Shown here in pieces: positions 47,863-60,789 of a stretch of 64,000 nt of DNA (position 1 is its first letter; every line of letters begins with the position of its first letter). The notes beneath the pieces are model-generated. The model worked only from the letters and a program-made list of their open reading frames with translations, was not told the DNA's origin and did no database searches. The stretch spans positions 28,809,683-28,873,682 of the forward strand of contig NW_026057580.1 in the NCBI RefSeq assembly GCF_023721935.1, written 5' to 3'. Position numbers and translations under genes: made by a program. Origin of the DNA: Panthera uncia (Eukaryota > Chordata > Mammalia > Carnivora > Felidae).

Positions 47863-48064
47863 CTTTTTTTTTCATAATTTTTTAAAACGTTTATTTATTT
47901 TTGAGAGAGAGAGAGACAGAGTCCGAGCAGGGGAGGGGCAGAGAGAGAAGGAGACATAGAATCCAAACCAGGCCCCAGGCTCTGAGCTGTCAGCACAAGA
48001 GCCCAAGGCGGGGGGAACCACAAGATCATGACCCGAACTGAAGCCTGAGCCACGAAGGTGCCCC
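47863..48064 (-). mobile_element. CAN-SINE with 13-bp target duplication
   Basis: ttcttcacctgtg (47847-47859) and ttcttcgcctgtg (48065-48077) flank it. Part of the tRNA head (gttaagcatcc) is deleted. Confidence 0.92.
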
Positions 48065-48264
48065 TTCTTCGCCTGTGTTGCTAAAGAAATAGAAACAAAC
48101 ATCAGGTCTTAATCCAGTCTCATCACACTTTAAGTACCTTTGTCCTGTTATTTTTTTGTCCCATCCATTTTACAAAAACATTTCAGTCATCCACATAATA
48201 AAGTGTGTGGTTAAGACTGTGAAGACAGGAATCAAAAACATACACTAGAAAATATTTATTTTAT

Positions 48265-48481
48265 GGGGCGCCTGGGAGGCTCAGTCAGTTAAGCATCCGA
48301 CTTCAGTTCAGGTCATGATCTCACAGTTTGTGAGTTCAAGCCCTGCATTGGGCTCTGTGCTGACAGCTCAGAGCCTGGAACCTGCCTTGGATTCTGTCTC
48401 CCTCTCTCTCTGTCCCTCCCCCACTCACACTCTGTCTCTCTCTTAAAAATAAATGAAGATTTTAACAATTTAAAAAAAAGT
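48265..48481 (+). mobile_element. CAN-SINE with 15-bp target duplication
   Basis: aaatatttattttat (48250-48264) and aaatacttattttat (48482-48496). Near-consensus body. Confidence 0.95.
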
Positions 48482-48539
48482 AAATACTTATTTTATACAA
48501 AAAGAGAATAATTGAAGATAAAAGAACAAAAAAGATATA

Positions 48540-49110
48540 AGACATATTAAAGATAGCAAAACTACTGTCAGAAATACTACGTTATTGGTAATTATGCTAC
48601 GTGAAAGAAGCCAGCTACAAAAGATCACATCGCATTCCATTTATATTAAATGTCTAGAATAGGCAAATCTGCAGAGGAAGAAAATAGACTGGTGGCTGCC
48701 TAGGGTTGGGGAGAGAGATGAAGAGTGACTGCTAATGAGTAGAGTTTCTTTTAGATATGATGTAATGTTCTTTTTTTAAATGTTTTATTTATTCTTGAGA
48801 GAGAAAGCAGGGGCAGGGGAGGGGCAGAGAGAAAGGGAGACACGGATTCTGAAGCAGGCTCCATCCTCTGAGCTGTCATCACAGAGCCCGACGCGGGCTT
48901 GAACCCATGAACTGTGAGATCATGACCTGAGCCAAAGTCAGTCACTTAACTGACTGAGCCACCCAGGTGCCCCAAGGTGATGAACTGTTCTTAATTTAGG
49001 TTGCAATGATGGTTGCTCAAATCTGTGAATATGCTAAAATCTACTGAATTGCATAAACTTGTGAATTTTATGATATATGAATTATATGTCAATAAAGCTA
49101 CTGAAATAGA
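48540..49110 (+). mobile_element. Old L1 3'-end split by a CAN-SINE
   Basis: gtgaaagaagccagctacaaaag, aggcaaatctgcagaggaag and ggtggctgcctagggttgggg are followed by the SINE at 48772-48973. Then gcaatgatggttgctcaaatctg and aattatatgtcaataaagct close the element. This is the order of phrases in old L1 3' untranslated regions. The SINE therefore inserted into an existing LINE tail. Confidence 0.65.
48772..48973 (-). mobile_element. CAN-SINE inserted in an L1 3' end
   Basis: Imperfect target copies gatgtaatgttctt and gatgaactgttctt flank it. L1 3' sequence continues on both sides. Confidence 0.93.
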
Positions 49111-49261
49111 AAAGGGTAATATCTTTTTAATATATTAACTGCTATTCCTGTTAAACTTTGGTTGGTCACCATTAGGTCAATTCATTAATTAATTGATTAA
49201 GGGAAGAACAGATACCATATACAATTAAGAATTCAACTGATCAGGGATATTTGCTTATAAT

Positions 49262-49625
49262 TTTATTTTCTTGTAGTGTCCTTATCTGACATTCATATCA
49301 GGGTAATACTTGCCTTTTAAAACAGGTTTAGGAGTGCTTCCTTCTTTTTTTTTTTTTTTTTTGGAAGAGTTTGAGAAAGATTCTTCTTTCAACCCTCAGT
49401 AAAATTCACCATGAAAGCCTCTAGTCCTGGGCTTTCCTTTGGTGGGAGGTTTTTGATTACTAGTTCATTCTCTTTATTCATTGGTTTATTCAATGTTCTA
49501 TTTCTTTATGATGCAGTCTTGGTAGGTTATGTGTTTCTAGAAATTTATCCATTTCTAAGTTATCCAATCTGTTGGCAGTAATTGTTCATTGTAGTCCATT
49601 ATGACCCTGGTATGTGGCTTTCTGT
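49262..49625 (-). mobile_element. Old L1 ORF2 fragment
   Basis: Read in reverse, the phrases tatcagggtaatacttgcctt, taggagtgcttcc and ggttatgtgtttctagaaattt follow the L1 reverse-transcriptase region as commonly seen in old mammalian copies. No open frame remains. Confidence 0.6.
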
Positions 49626-49629
49626 AGGC

Positions 49630-52240
49630 ATGGGTGAAATGATTTTTTAGCAAAGGTCTGAAGGGCTGAACCACTGATCTTGATAGCCATGGTAAATTTA
49701 GCAGCAGTGAAAGCTAAAGGGAATCCCTGAAGTGCAGGGTGGTGAGGTGAGCTTGAGAGAATGAGAGAATGATCTTACAATGAACAAGGAAAGCGAATGG
49801 ACCACAATTTACATCAATCTTGGTCTCTCAGCAGAGGGTGGTACAATGGCAGAAAAGGGCAAACAGATCAAGCACTATGAGAAACTTCAATAGAAGCCAG
49901 AGAAAACTCAGGTACAACACACAAATGAAACAATTTCCTCTAAGCCATGATATTACATAAACCACCTTTAAACCAGATGTCACACTGAAGTGGAAAAAAA
50001 AAAATCCCAAAAGGAGAAACCCTACAAAACACAGATTATTGAACACAAAAGAAGTTGACATTTAACCTGGGAATAACCAACAACCTTATATCGACAATGA
50101 CAGTACCTTTAATAGTCAAGCTTATTTTATATCTGCAGCAGCAGTAGTACCTTCAATGGTATGTTGAGATAAAATATAAAAGGAAGTTGCTTGTTTGCAA
50201 AATTACATTTTTAGTACTGTATATTTTCATCCCGTGTACAAACTTCAAGATGCTGACTCTCAGTTTAATGAAGAACAGGCAAGCTTGGGACACATCATTG
50301 AATATTATTGGGGAGGTCGCTTAAAATAATACAAAATATTTTGCTTTTAAGTAGAACAGCAAATATTTATTGAGGAACACATTCTAAAAATTCATTCTGG
50401 ATCCTTGCCTAGCCATTTTCCCAATCATATATCTTATTGGCACTGACAGGACTAAAATTTTCAAGAATTTTTCTCCTGTGACAAAACATTTAAATTCAAA
50501 TTTCAGATTAAACTATGGCACATATTTGCCCATTAAAAACAATCTCAAGTGCAAAATAGTTGGTAAGGTTAAAAGTTTGAAGAATAGCACAATACTAGTT
50601 AAGACTCAGAGCCTCTTAGGTCACATGACTACAACCCTCTTCTTTAATGTAAACAACTTTAGCTTCCCATATTTTATAAAATTAAGTTTATTTTGGAAAA
50701 ATAGTCATAAATGTAAATCTGTAGTTTCTGTAAGCTTCTACTCAGAGTAAATACATAAAGGATAAAGCTAAGAGTGCAATGAAAATATTTCTAGTCTTTG
50801 TATGTGTAGGGAGTTTTGTATCAGTAATGAGGTACATAAAGTCAATGTAAGGTAACACCTGAGACATGATTTAGGTAATATTTATAATAATAACAATCAC
50901 TTAGAACTTAAAACACACTAGGTACTATTTTAAGTGATTTATGTATGTTAACTCCTCACAAAGAATCTATGAGTGGGTACTGCAATTATCCCCACTTTTT
51001 TAGATGAGGTAATTGTGGCACAGGTTGATTATGTCAGTAGGGGAGCCATGCTCTGTCCCGGACATCTGGCCCCAGATTCAATGAACTCACTCATAGTGCA
51101 TTGTTACTCCCCCTGCTCTTCAGGTTTGCAAAATGATGTTTGTTGGCTTGTTCTTTAATGTAAGAAATTCTAGGTAATTTCATGTAAATTATCTTACATT
51201 AAATATCCATTTTGCTTTATTTAATCTGAGTTGCCTACCAGTTGAAAATCATAGGTTTTGATGAAAATTATTACTTTAATTCTGGTGATTCTATGTAAGC
51301 AGTATACGTACATGGCTTTTAAAAAATGCCCCCAATATTAAGTTCTAGGAAATAACATTCACTCTTGTTTGAACGTGCTTCAAAATGACTTTTTAAATAA
51401 CCTTGAAAAAAGCTGTACTCTAGGCATTCGTTGAGTATTATCAGTCACATGATTGGTTACAGCAATTTCATGGCATAAATCCTTGACTAGAGTGATTAAA
51501 GGTAGTGAATATAGGTTAAAGCCTAACACTGAATAAAACAGAAGCAGATGAATTCCTATATCTTATTCCTATATAATAAAACTCTTCTTGTATATGAAAA
51601 GCATTATTACATTACGAGGAATATTCAGTCACATTTAAATTGCCAAGAAAAAGTGCTCTTCTGAATATCTTAGAGATTAAATTATTCAATAGACTACAGA
51701 GTATATTTGTGTCCATCATAACATTGAAAATCAATATGTGTTACTCACAAAATATACACATGATAAAACATATTTAGCCATAACAAATGTTATGAGCCCT
51801 GAGTTCCCTTAAATTCATTAAACATATAAACCATCAAATGCCAAAGATGAAGCAATTGGATATTATCTATTTAAAACAATATAAGAGAAAAGCACATGTC
51901 ATCCTTAGTAAAATGTCTGCAACAAAGAAAATGCAAATGAATTGATTTTAAACAAATGGGTTTTAATGAATATATAAGTCCAGATAATTTCCTATAGAGA
52001 TATACATCATATTTGATTCTGATCTTCTCATCTATTTAACCATTATAATTTAGAGAATATAAATTGTCCAAAAAAGAAAAAGAAAGAATTCTTTCATTTA
52101 GCAAGTATATAGTGGGTGCACATGGTGTAAGACTGGTAGTCTGGATGAGTTAAACATTCAAGCAGTAAAAAAAACAAACAAAAAACCAAAAAAAAAACAG
52201 ACCTCATGGACTTTGAATTTTAGAGAATAGAGCAGATGTA
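49630..52240. other. Intron sequence, largely unrecognised
   Basis: Contains one MIR-like relic (50890-51085). The remainder shows no long coding frame or known repeat. Confidence 0.45.
50890..51085 (+). mobile_element. MIR-like SINE relic
   Basis: actaggtactattttaagtg, taactcctcacaaagaatc, ttatccccacttttttagatgagg follow the MIR pattern. Confidence 0.6.
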
Positions 52241-52264
52241 TGTCTTTGAGTGTAATACTGTTTT

Positions 52265-52475
52265 CTTTTAAATTTTTTTTTTAACATTTGTTCATTTTTG
52301 AGAGAGAGAGACAGAGCTCGTACAGGGGAGGGGCAAAGAGAGAGGGAGACACAGAATCTGAAGCAGACTTCAGACTGTCAGCACAGATCCCATATGGGGC
52401 TCAAACCCATGAACTGTGAGATCATGACCTGAGCCAAAGTGGAACACTCAACCAACTGAGCCACCCAGGCACCCC
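52265..52475 (-). mobile_element. CAN-SINE with 18-bp target duplication
   Basis: tgagtgtaatactgtttt (52247-52264) and tgaatgtaacactgtttt (52476-52493), two mismatches. Complete element. Confidence 0.95.
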
Positions 52476-52659
52476 TGAATGTAACACTGTTTTAATGGAA
52501 CTTTACAAACTGTTCAATGGGACAAAAAGGAAGAGTCCTTAAAACAGACTACCCAGGGCAGTGATTCTTTAACATGTGTCTCAAAATTAGTTTGAGTCAT
52601 TCAAATACAAAATATGTTTCGAAAATTAGTCCATAAATACATTCCTGATAGTCAAATTA

Positions 52660-53345
52660 TCACCCAAAGTACTCTAAATTGTCATATGTGTTTTTATTTG
52701 TAAAGTTGTATCCTGTTTCTAATTCTTTATCAGTCATTACCTTACTATGACCACTTAGTAATTCTTCAATGCCTTTCCTTGGGGAGATTGAAAAGGAGAT
52801 TGAAAAGGAGTCACTTATTTCACTCACAAAGTCTTGTATCTGAAGTTTATTTAGGACAGCACAGTCCAAAAGTCTACCTAGCACTTTGGAAAATGCTTTC
52901 AGGTAACTAGTGGCCATTCATATATCTCTGACTAATACATCACCACATATATTGTTGTAGTCTTCCTCACTTGTTTATTTATAATGTTTTTTCTTCTGAT
53001 GGTGAGCAGCTTGGTTCCCATTATCTATAATTTATTTACTTAGATGTTCAACCCTAGTATACAAGTAAAGTAGTTTCAGACTTGCTAAACTTTACCTCTG
53101 TGAGAAACAAATTTACCCCAAAATATGGCATTTATGTTTAGATTTTTTTTTTTTTTGGCATTTACCTTACTATAACTTGTCAAACCCTGTTTTTCAAAGT
53201 TATTTAGGTCAGCTCCAATAGTCCCTTCTTCATTTTGTAAGATTAGGTCATAAATACGTAATGAAGTTGGATTTATTTCTGATAGTCTGCATTCTGTGAT
53301 TGCACCCTCTAATACCCTGGTTGATTTTGTTTTTAATTTGCACAC
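52660..53345 (-). pseudogene. Possible Tigger-like transposase remnant
   Basis: Two minus-strand open stretches (53345-53085 and 52917-52660) include KGIEELLSGHSKVMTDKELE, which resembles the acidic EELLxxHSxxLTxxEL segment near the C-terminus of Tigger-type transposases. There is no DDE core, and a T-rich run (about 53143-53156) interrupts the upstream part. The resemblance is to one short motif only, so the call is weak. It could be another repeat type. Confidence 0.35.
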
Positions 53346-53975
53346 AGTAAAGTTTACTATGTACTATACGTTTCTATCAACTTGACAAATGTATAGATTG
53401 ATGCATCTCCCATCTCAGTACCATATTGAACAATTACATCAACCTAAAGGATCTCTGGACTGCCCCATTAAAAATAACCCATCCATAAACTTCCTGGCTA
53501 CCACTTATCTGCTTTCCTTATACTTCTGCCTTTTCCTGAATGTCCTATAAATGAAATCATGCAATATATGTCGTTTGTGTTGATTCTTTTACACAGCAAA
53601 GTCATCAGTAATTTGGTCCTTTTAATTCCTGAGCAGTATACCATTGTATGGGTATACTAAATTTGTTTACCCAGGCATCTATCGAAAGGCATGTTGGTTA
53701 TTTCTAGTTTTTTGGCGGATATGAATATAGGTATAAATATGCAGTAGAGACATTTGTGTTTGAGTTTTTGTGTAAATGTAACTATTCAATTTACTTGAGT
53801 AAATACCTGAGTGCTGGTTCGTATGATAAGTGTATGTTTAATTTATAATAAATTGCCAAATTATTTTCCAAACGGGCTTTACCATTTTGCATTCCCACTA
53901 TTCCCACTAATGACAGTTTTGGTTGCTCTGTCTCCTCATAAACATTCAGCATTGTTGTTTAGTTGTTATTTGTTT
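53345..53975 (-). mobile_element. Old L1 3' region fragment
   Basis: Phrases such as cctgaatgtcctataaatg, gagcagtataccattgtatgg, tggttatttctagttttttgg and ccattttgcattcccac follow the order of reversed L1 3' sequence widely present in eutherian genomes. It is strongly decayed. Confidence 0.65.
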
Positions 53976-54049
53976 ATTTCATCCTATCCACACTGATAGT
54001 GTATGGTGGTTACCATGGAGTATTAGGACAATTTTTTTTAACTTTTAAT

Positions 54050-55165
54050 TTTAATATTGTTTAAAGCTTTCATGAAAATTTAAAAATAATACAAAAAACT
54101 CCAGTAATTTGTTCAGTCACAAAATTGTTTATATTTTGCTATATTTGCATTCATAATTCCTCTGATGTTTATTTATATATATTACATGTACTTCTATTAT
54201 ATATAATCTATATCATCATTTTTGTGAGCCATTTGAGGGAAAGTTGGAAATATTATGACTATCTACCCTTAAGTATAGCAGTGTGCCTTTTCTAATAACA
54301 ATGTTATTCCTTATATTGTCACAGTACAATTATCAAAATCAATGCTATTATTTAACACACAGTACACATTTGAATTTTGTCAATAACTCCACTAACATCT
54401 TTCACAGATAGTTTTTTTCATTTGCTTGTTTTTGGTCTGCATCAAATCCAAGCTCACATCCCAAAGTTAGTTGTGATTATCTTTAGTCTGGAACAACTAC
54501 TTATCTTTTTTTGGTCTTTTTGGAACTTGACATTTTTTTTTTATATTACAGTCCAGTAATTTTGTAAAAGACCCATCATTTTTGGCTTATTTGATGTCAT
54601 CTTATGATGTAAATTCAGGCTTTATGTACTTTTGGAAGAATCACTACAGAAGTTATATGGTGTCCTCAGTGCATGATTTCAGGGGACATTGTTAAGTTCC
54701 TTTGTTCAATATTGGTGATATTTCAATAAAAACTTATAATTTGTCCCTCTAGATTTAACAAATATCTTAAGTCTATGTACACATACTATCTCTTATGAAT
54801 TCTCCACCAATTATTTCTAATAACTATTGATGATTTTCCAACCCTTATCATTACTTTCATACTTGTTACATGATATTCTGCTATAATAAAGAGTTTTCAT
54901 TTTGTACCTCCTATTTGTCTATTTTTCCACTACGCATTTATGTAAGAACTGAAGCATCACTTATAGTGTTAAATGATTTTCAATCTATCAACTCTATTGT
55001 TTATTTTAATGCTCAAATTTTCTTACATTTGGCCAAAGGGAGCCCATTGAAAAAGCTGGCTCCTTTTGATAATTCTCATTTTTCTTTGAGTTCTGCTTTT
55101 TTATTAATGCAAAAAGATATTTATGGTTTATATTATGTTTTCCTTTGGAATGTGTCTTTTCTCTA
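54050..55165 (-). mobile_element. Ancient LINE-type repeat fragment (family uncertain)
   Basis: acagtacaattatcaaaatca, ttagtctggaacaac, cagtgcatgatttcaggggac, ctattgatgattttcc and tggccaaagggagcccattg match, in order, an old LINE-like repeat remembered from other mammals. I cannot place the subfamily. No coding capacity remains. Confidence 0.45.
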
Positions 55166-55224
55166 AAACGTCACAGACACTTTAAATAGAGATTGATATT
55201 TAGAAATAAAAATCTGGTTTTATC

Positions 55225-55330
55225 TATATTATATAGGTATATAGATATAAACACACATACATATATATAACATATATATGTATACACACAGATATACATG
55301 CAGATACATAAACATAAACACACACATCAG
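55225..55330. repeat. AT/CA-rich microsatellite
   Basis: Imperfect tatata, cacacata and gatacat units. Confidence 0.8.
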
Positions 55331-55613
55331 GTTCAAGGCGATACATGCAACTTCACCCAATCATCCAATACCCCTGGGCACATTCCAGTATAGCATAACA
55401 TAATAACGCATGCGTGTAAATTGTCACATTTATGTTTCTATGTCTACTTATTAAGAACCATAAATTCATATGCATACCTCCAATTTATAGCTAATATCAT
55501 TGGAGTGTCTTTTAGTTCTCTTTCTTTCCATATTTGTAAATTCCTCCATTACCAGTGAGATATCTAACTCCTATTATCCTCAGTATATTCACTGATTTAC
55601 TCAAGTCTATATT

Positions 55614-55615
<2 letters not shown>

Positions 55616-55656
<41 letters not shown>
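55616..55656. repeat. (CA)20 microsatellite
   Basis: Uninterrupted CA run of about 41 bp, 100 bp before a CAN-SINE. Confidence 0.95.
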
Positions 55657-55662
<6 letters not shown>

Positions 55663-55757
55663 TATACAGAATTGCCAACCAAAACCAAAGCTGCTAAGCA
55701 AAACTAATGAAAAATCTATTTGGTATTGTATTTTACTAAAATTTACATTAAGAATAT

Positions 55758-55964
55758 GGGTTGCATAGGTGGCTCAGTCGGTTAAGCGTCCAACTCGTGA
55801 CTTCGGCTCAGGTCATGATCTCATGGTTCATGGGTTTGAGTCCCACAGTGGGCTCTGCATAGACAATGCAGAGCCTGCTTGGGATTATCTCTCTCTCTCC
55901 CTCTCTCCCTGCCCCTCCACTACTCATCCTCTCTCTCTGTGTCTCTCAAAATAAAAAAATAAAA
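55758..55964 (+). mobile_element. CAN-SINE, altered first bases
   Basis: Starts ggttgcataggtggctcagtcgg instead of gcgcctgggtgg. The rest is full length with an aaataaaaaaataaaa tail. Confidence 0.93.
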
Positions 55965-56029
55965 ATGTACATAATAAATCTTAAGTGTGCTGTAGATATT
56001 TTTTTAATGAATGCATACTTTTTAGTCCA

Positions 56030-57790
56030 TACAAACTCCTTTAAGATTTAGAACATTTTTATTACCTTAGAAAATGTTCTGCATTCCCCTTCCCAATGAA
56101 CTCTGTCTCTGGAAACCACTTTTATTATTTTTTTTTCCTATTTGAGAAATAACATAAGTGGAATCTTAGAATACATTCTCCTTTCTGCTCATCTTCTTTG
56201 TTAAGCATACCGTCTAAAATATTCTTGTTTATTAGTAGCTTGATCCTTCCTATTGCTATGTAATAGCCTACTGTATGTACCTATCGCTAGTTCGTTTATA
56301 AATTTTTATGTTGACAGACATTTGGCATGTTTCTAGGTTTGAAAAATTATGCGTAAGATTGCTACAAACATTCCTATAAATGGTTTTTATAGACAAATAT
56401 TTTGATTTCATTTGTTTATATACCTAGGATTCAATTGGTGTTCCTATGTTAGGTGTACGTTTAACTTTAAAAGTAACTTCCTGTTTCCCCAAATGTTTTA
56501 CATTTTATTTTCTATCAATAATTTTAAATCTGTATCATCAATGTATAAGGTTCTATTTACTCCACAATTTCCAAAACAATTCTTTCTTATTTTAGGCACT
56601 TTAGAGGAGTATCCACTTCTAGTTCTATTTTGCATTTCCTCGATGATAAATGATGATAAGAATTTTTTATTTGCATATCTTCCTTTATGAATGTTGGTTC
56701 TAGTCATTTGCAAACTATTTTCAATGCTTTGTTTTGTTCATATTATTGAATTATTGATGCTCTATGTATATGCTGCTTTTTAGTCCTTTTTCAGATAGAT
56801 ATGTGCATATATTTTCTCTCATGCTCCTCTTGTTATTTTCTAATGGTATCTTTGCTAAGTAAAAATTTTATATTTAATGAGACTAAATTATATTTTGTTT
56901 CTTTTATGGGTATTGTTCTCTTTTGCCTTTTCTAATAAATAAAAGCTTCCTCCTAGGTCAAAAAGAACATCTCCCATGTTTTCTCCTCAAAGCTTTATAG
57001 TTTTAGTTTTTACATAAAGATTAATGATTGTCTAAAATCAATGTAGTGTGTATGGTATGAGGTAGAAGTCAATTCCATTCTTTCCCACATAAATATCCAT
57101 TTATTCCATTACCACAAGTTGAAAGGACATTCATTTTCCTATTGAATTGCTTTGGATCTTTTGTTGAAAATAAATTGTATAGATGTGGTTCTATTTCTGT
57201 AATATCATTTCACTTTCATTAATCAATTTTTCTTCCTTTCTCCATTCCTTCCTCCCTCTCTCACCCCTCCTTCCTTCCTCTCTTATTCCCTCCCTTCTTT
57301 CTTTCCTTCCTTGACTCAATTCTAATAAAACTAATGCCTAATTTATCTATTCTAATATCTCTTGGTATTAATTCATGAACTCAGATATTATAACTTCTCC
57401 AGACTTGTTCTTTCACTCAGTAGATTATTTTTGCCATTTTAAGTACATATATTCTCATATTTTAAATCAAGTTGCCAATTTAAAAAAGAAACCTTCTTAC
57501 ATTACAACAGGCATGACTTTTAATTCATAGATCATTTTAATCATATTCATTCTTCTAATGTGTAATCAGGTTACATTGTTTCCATCTCTATAAAACTTTA
57601 ATTTCTCTCAGCCATGTTTTACAGTTTTCTGCATAGACATTTTTAAATTTTAATTTAACCCTAAGTTTTTTTGTGTTTTTGTAACTTTTGTAAAAAACAT
57701 TTTCTAATTTTCTAAGTTTCTAATTTTCTAAGTTTCATTTTCTAATCTCAACGTAAGCCTGATGCTTATGCTTTTAGGGTCTTCTCTTAG
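56030..57790 (-). mobile_element. Old L1 fragment (ORF2 and 3' region)
   Basis: Read in reverse it contains decayed L1 phrases: ggcatgtttctaggtttgaa, tttatatacctaggattca, tttatagttttagtttttac, tgtatggtatgaggtagaag and tttggatcttttgttgaaaat. The order agrees with reversed L1 ORF2. A TTCC-rich simple repeat lies inside at 57234-57312. Confidence 0.6.
57234..57312. repeat. TTCC-rich polypyrimidine tract
   Basis: ccttcctccctctc-type irregular repeat within an old L1. Confidence 0.8.
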
Positions 57791-58133
57791 AAGAGAGTGT
57801 ATTTTGCTTGTAAATGAAATGTAAATAATTTGTGTTCGCATGGCAGATTACAGCAGAGAAAAATAACTATGACCCCTCTTCTTCAATCTGGATGAGTTCT
57901 GTGAACATTTGCCTAGTGAAACCCTGCAGAAGTGTTACTTCGTCAATTTCTGTGACACAGATCTTGAAAGACTTGAAGTTTCTAGTTTCTTCCTCTCAAA
58001 ATACTCACTTTAAGAGGAGATTTCTTAATATCAGCAGTAATGACATTTTCATCAAATACTTTTTTGTGTAAGGCTATTTTGTTAATTTTAAGGTGTTTGT
58101 ACAGTATCCCTTGACTCTACCTGTATTTGTTTT

Positions 58134-58566
58134 CCAGGGATTCATTACAAACTGGGTAGCTTAAACAGTGGAAATTTATTCTGGAAGTAAGAAGTCCAAG
58201 ATCAAGGTGTTGACAGGGTTGGTTCCTTCTAAGGATGTTGAAAGAGAATCTGTTTCATGCCTCTCTCCTTGCTTCTGGTGGTTAGCTGGCAATCTTTGAC
58301 ATACCATGGATTGTAGAATAATCACCCTGATCTCTGCCTTCGTCTTCACATGGTGATCTCCTTCAGTGTGTGTCTGTGTCTCAATTTTCCCTTTTGATAA
58401 AGACACCAGTCATATTGTATTAGAGGCTCATCCTATGTCTATATGATTTCATCTTAACTGCTTATATCTGAAATGTTCCTATAGCCAAGTAAGATTGCAT
58501 TATAAGATACTGGAGATGAGAACTTTAACATATAAATTATGGAAGGGCACAATTCAACTCCTAACA
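58134..58566 (-). mobile_element. MLT1-type (ERVL-MaLR) solo LTR
   Basis: On the minus strand the sequence starts tgttaggagttgaattgtgcc and ends near ctacccagtttgtaatgaat, with a poly(A)-signal-like stretch and agaagtccaagatcaaggtg (plus view) between. This is the form of an old mammalian MaLR long terminal repeat. No internal retroviral genes are present. It is an ancient noncoding relic. Confidence 0.7.
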
Positions 58567-58589
58567 TAACCACTGGATGCCTCTGTCAC

Positions 58590-58672
58590 TTCTCCAAAAT
58601 AGTTCTAGGCTTTGCCAAATGTCCGCTGGAGGGGCAAAACCATATTTATTTGAGAACTGCTGCTCCAAAAAT
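58590..58672 (+). mobile_element. MER20-like hAT relic (3' part)
   Basis: tttgccaaatgtccgctggag, ggggcaaaac and tgagaactgctg resemble the right end of the MER20 element. Short and partial. Confidence 0.5.
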
Positions 58673-58679
58673 CTGACTT

Positions 58680-60180
58680 AAAAAAATCTGATTACACTTG
58701 TATTTGCCATGTTATAAGGAATCCCAAGGTAGGCATAGAGAGAGACACATGGACAAGAATAGTCAGTCAGCTCCAGTTGACCAAAATAAATACTCAATGA
58801 TCAGTTTGAGATATTATCTGACATAGTCCAACCACTGGTCACTGTAACTCACAACCTCTATATGAAAAATATATTATTTTCAGTCATAAATGTCTTCTCC
58901 CATTGGAATTGGCTTAAAATCTAGGCTACCATTATTTAAATTAAGTTCAGATGTAGAAGAGGCTACTTGATTATAGCTCCTTTGTTTCAGCATTTGAATA
59001 TAGCTTTCCTTGATTCAGAGACCTACAAATTAAAAAGACAAATGTTTTGCTCACCCATATTGTCAACATACAAAGCTGAGGCAGAGACAAGAATACTGCA
59101 GTGGACATACATTCAAAAGGAGGAGGAAAGGGAGGAAGAAACATAGTAAAGACTAGTCCATAGTACTTCTGTAATCTCTACTCTGTCAGCCATAATTAAT
59201 GGCTCCTGTTTGCAGCTGAGTAACTTTCTCAGCTTGTTTCCTGCCAGACCTAAATATTTCTTTGAAGTATTTCCTCTGTACCTTGGGGTGAAACTTAGGC
59301 TATGTCCTTAAGGCTTTTAGAAGTACTTTGTCTAGCTGAGGGGATCTCCGTGCCTTTGCCTTAACTTATACTATTGTCTTAACACAGGGTTTTAAATCCA
59401 TGCACCTTTGATCTTGCCCATGAACTTCCTGGGAATCTCAATTTTACTGGTAATACCCTGGATTTGATCATTGCCCTGAGTCCATTTTGAAAATCTGTTG
59501 CCAGCTGGAGAGTCTGGAAATAACAATCATATTTATTTTCCAACACAGCAGTCCTGAGTTAAAAATATGTTTTCTAAAATCTGGTTGAAAACAGTCACAT
59601 CGTTAACTCATCTACTTCCTTTCCCATTTTATCACAGGCGATTAAATGAAGCTATTTGATAATTTCAACATTTTACTCTTAAATCTTCTTTGCCAACTCT
59701 ATGAGGTCTTTGGGTGTATTTTCTGTCTTCCACATTAGCACAGGCAAGACTCTTGCCAGTATTTGCCCATTACCTACCATGATCCTAATGTCTCCAGCTC
59801 CCAACAATAATGTGCTCACTGTTTTAGATGTCATTAAAATTGCCTCACTGTTCTTGCATCCTCTTCCTCAAATCATCCCAGTGCTACATATACTAGGTTT
59901 CTGCTATGAGAACAACTAATTCACTAGATACTAATTTCTGTTTCAATTATCTTTATCTATGTTACAAACAACTGATGTATATAGAGACTCACAGCAACAA
60001 CCTATCACTTCTCTTGAATTTGTGTCTGATGAGTGATACTGCTGTTCTACATGTTAGCTAAGGTCACTGATGAATTGACCTTTTATTATGATAATCACTT
60101 TCTACTTCTGGACTCAAATTTATTTTTCTGATATAAATAGAGCTTCAGCACATTTTTATGCTTTTAAAAATATTAAATGT
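58680..60180. other. Intron sequence with no recognised element
   Basis: Nothing identified. Short open frames show no conserved character. Confidence 0.45.
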
Positions 60181-60195
60181 TTACCGTTTTTAAAT

Positions 60196-60404
60196 TTTTG
60201 TTAATGTTTATTTAGTTTTTGAGACAGAGAGAGACAGAGTGCAAGCAGGGGAGGGGCAGAGAGAGGGAGACACAGAATCCGAAGCAGGCTCCAGGCTCTG
60301 AGATGTCAGCACAGAGCCTGATGCTGGGGTCCAACTCACAAGCTGTGAGATCAAGGCCTGAGCAGAAGTTAGAGGCTTAACTGACTGAGCCACCCAGGTG
60401 CCCC
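60196..60404 (-). mobile_element. CAN-SINE
   Basis: Complete. Flanked by similar taaatgtttaccgttttt and caatatttaccatttttt. Confidence 0.94.
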
Positions 60405-60519
60405 AATATTTACCATTTTTTAACTTATCTAGGTCTTCATACACATTTCTTGAGACTAAATAAAATTGAGTCTTGGTTTTTATATAACTGGGCAATGTGA
60501 AATTCAGCTGAATGTTTTT

Positions 60520-60740
60520 TTAATAATTTTTTAAATATATTTGTTAATTTATTTATTTTGAGAGAGACACAGAAAGCACGAGTGGAGGAGGGACAGAGAG
60601 GGAGACATAGAATCTGAAACAGGCCCCAGGCCCTGAGCTGTCAGCACAGAGCCCGATGCTGGGCTCAAACCCACAAACTGCAAGATCATGACCTGAGCCG
60701 AAGTCAGATGCCTAACCAACTGAGCCCCCCCAAGCCTCCC
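60520..60740 (-). mobile_element. CAN-SINE with perfect 16-bp target duplication
   Basis: tcagctgaatgttttt occurs at 60504-60519 and 60741-60756. The first bases are altered (gggaggcttgggggg in reverse). Confidence 0.95.
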
Positions 60741-60789
60741 TCAGCTGAATGTTTTTAATTCATTAACATTCAATTTAATTATGCTATGG

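Noticed and set aside
50005..50030. A GEKPYK-like zinc-finger linker in one frame (ggagaaaccctacaaaa)
   Set aside because: No paired C2H2 residues surround it. Chance match.
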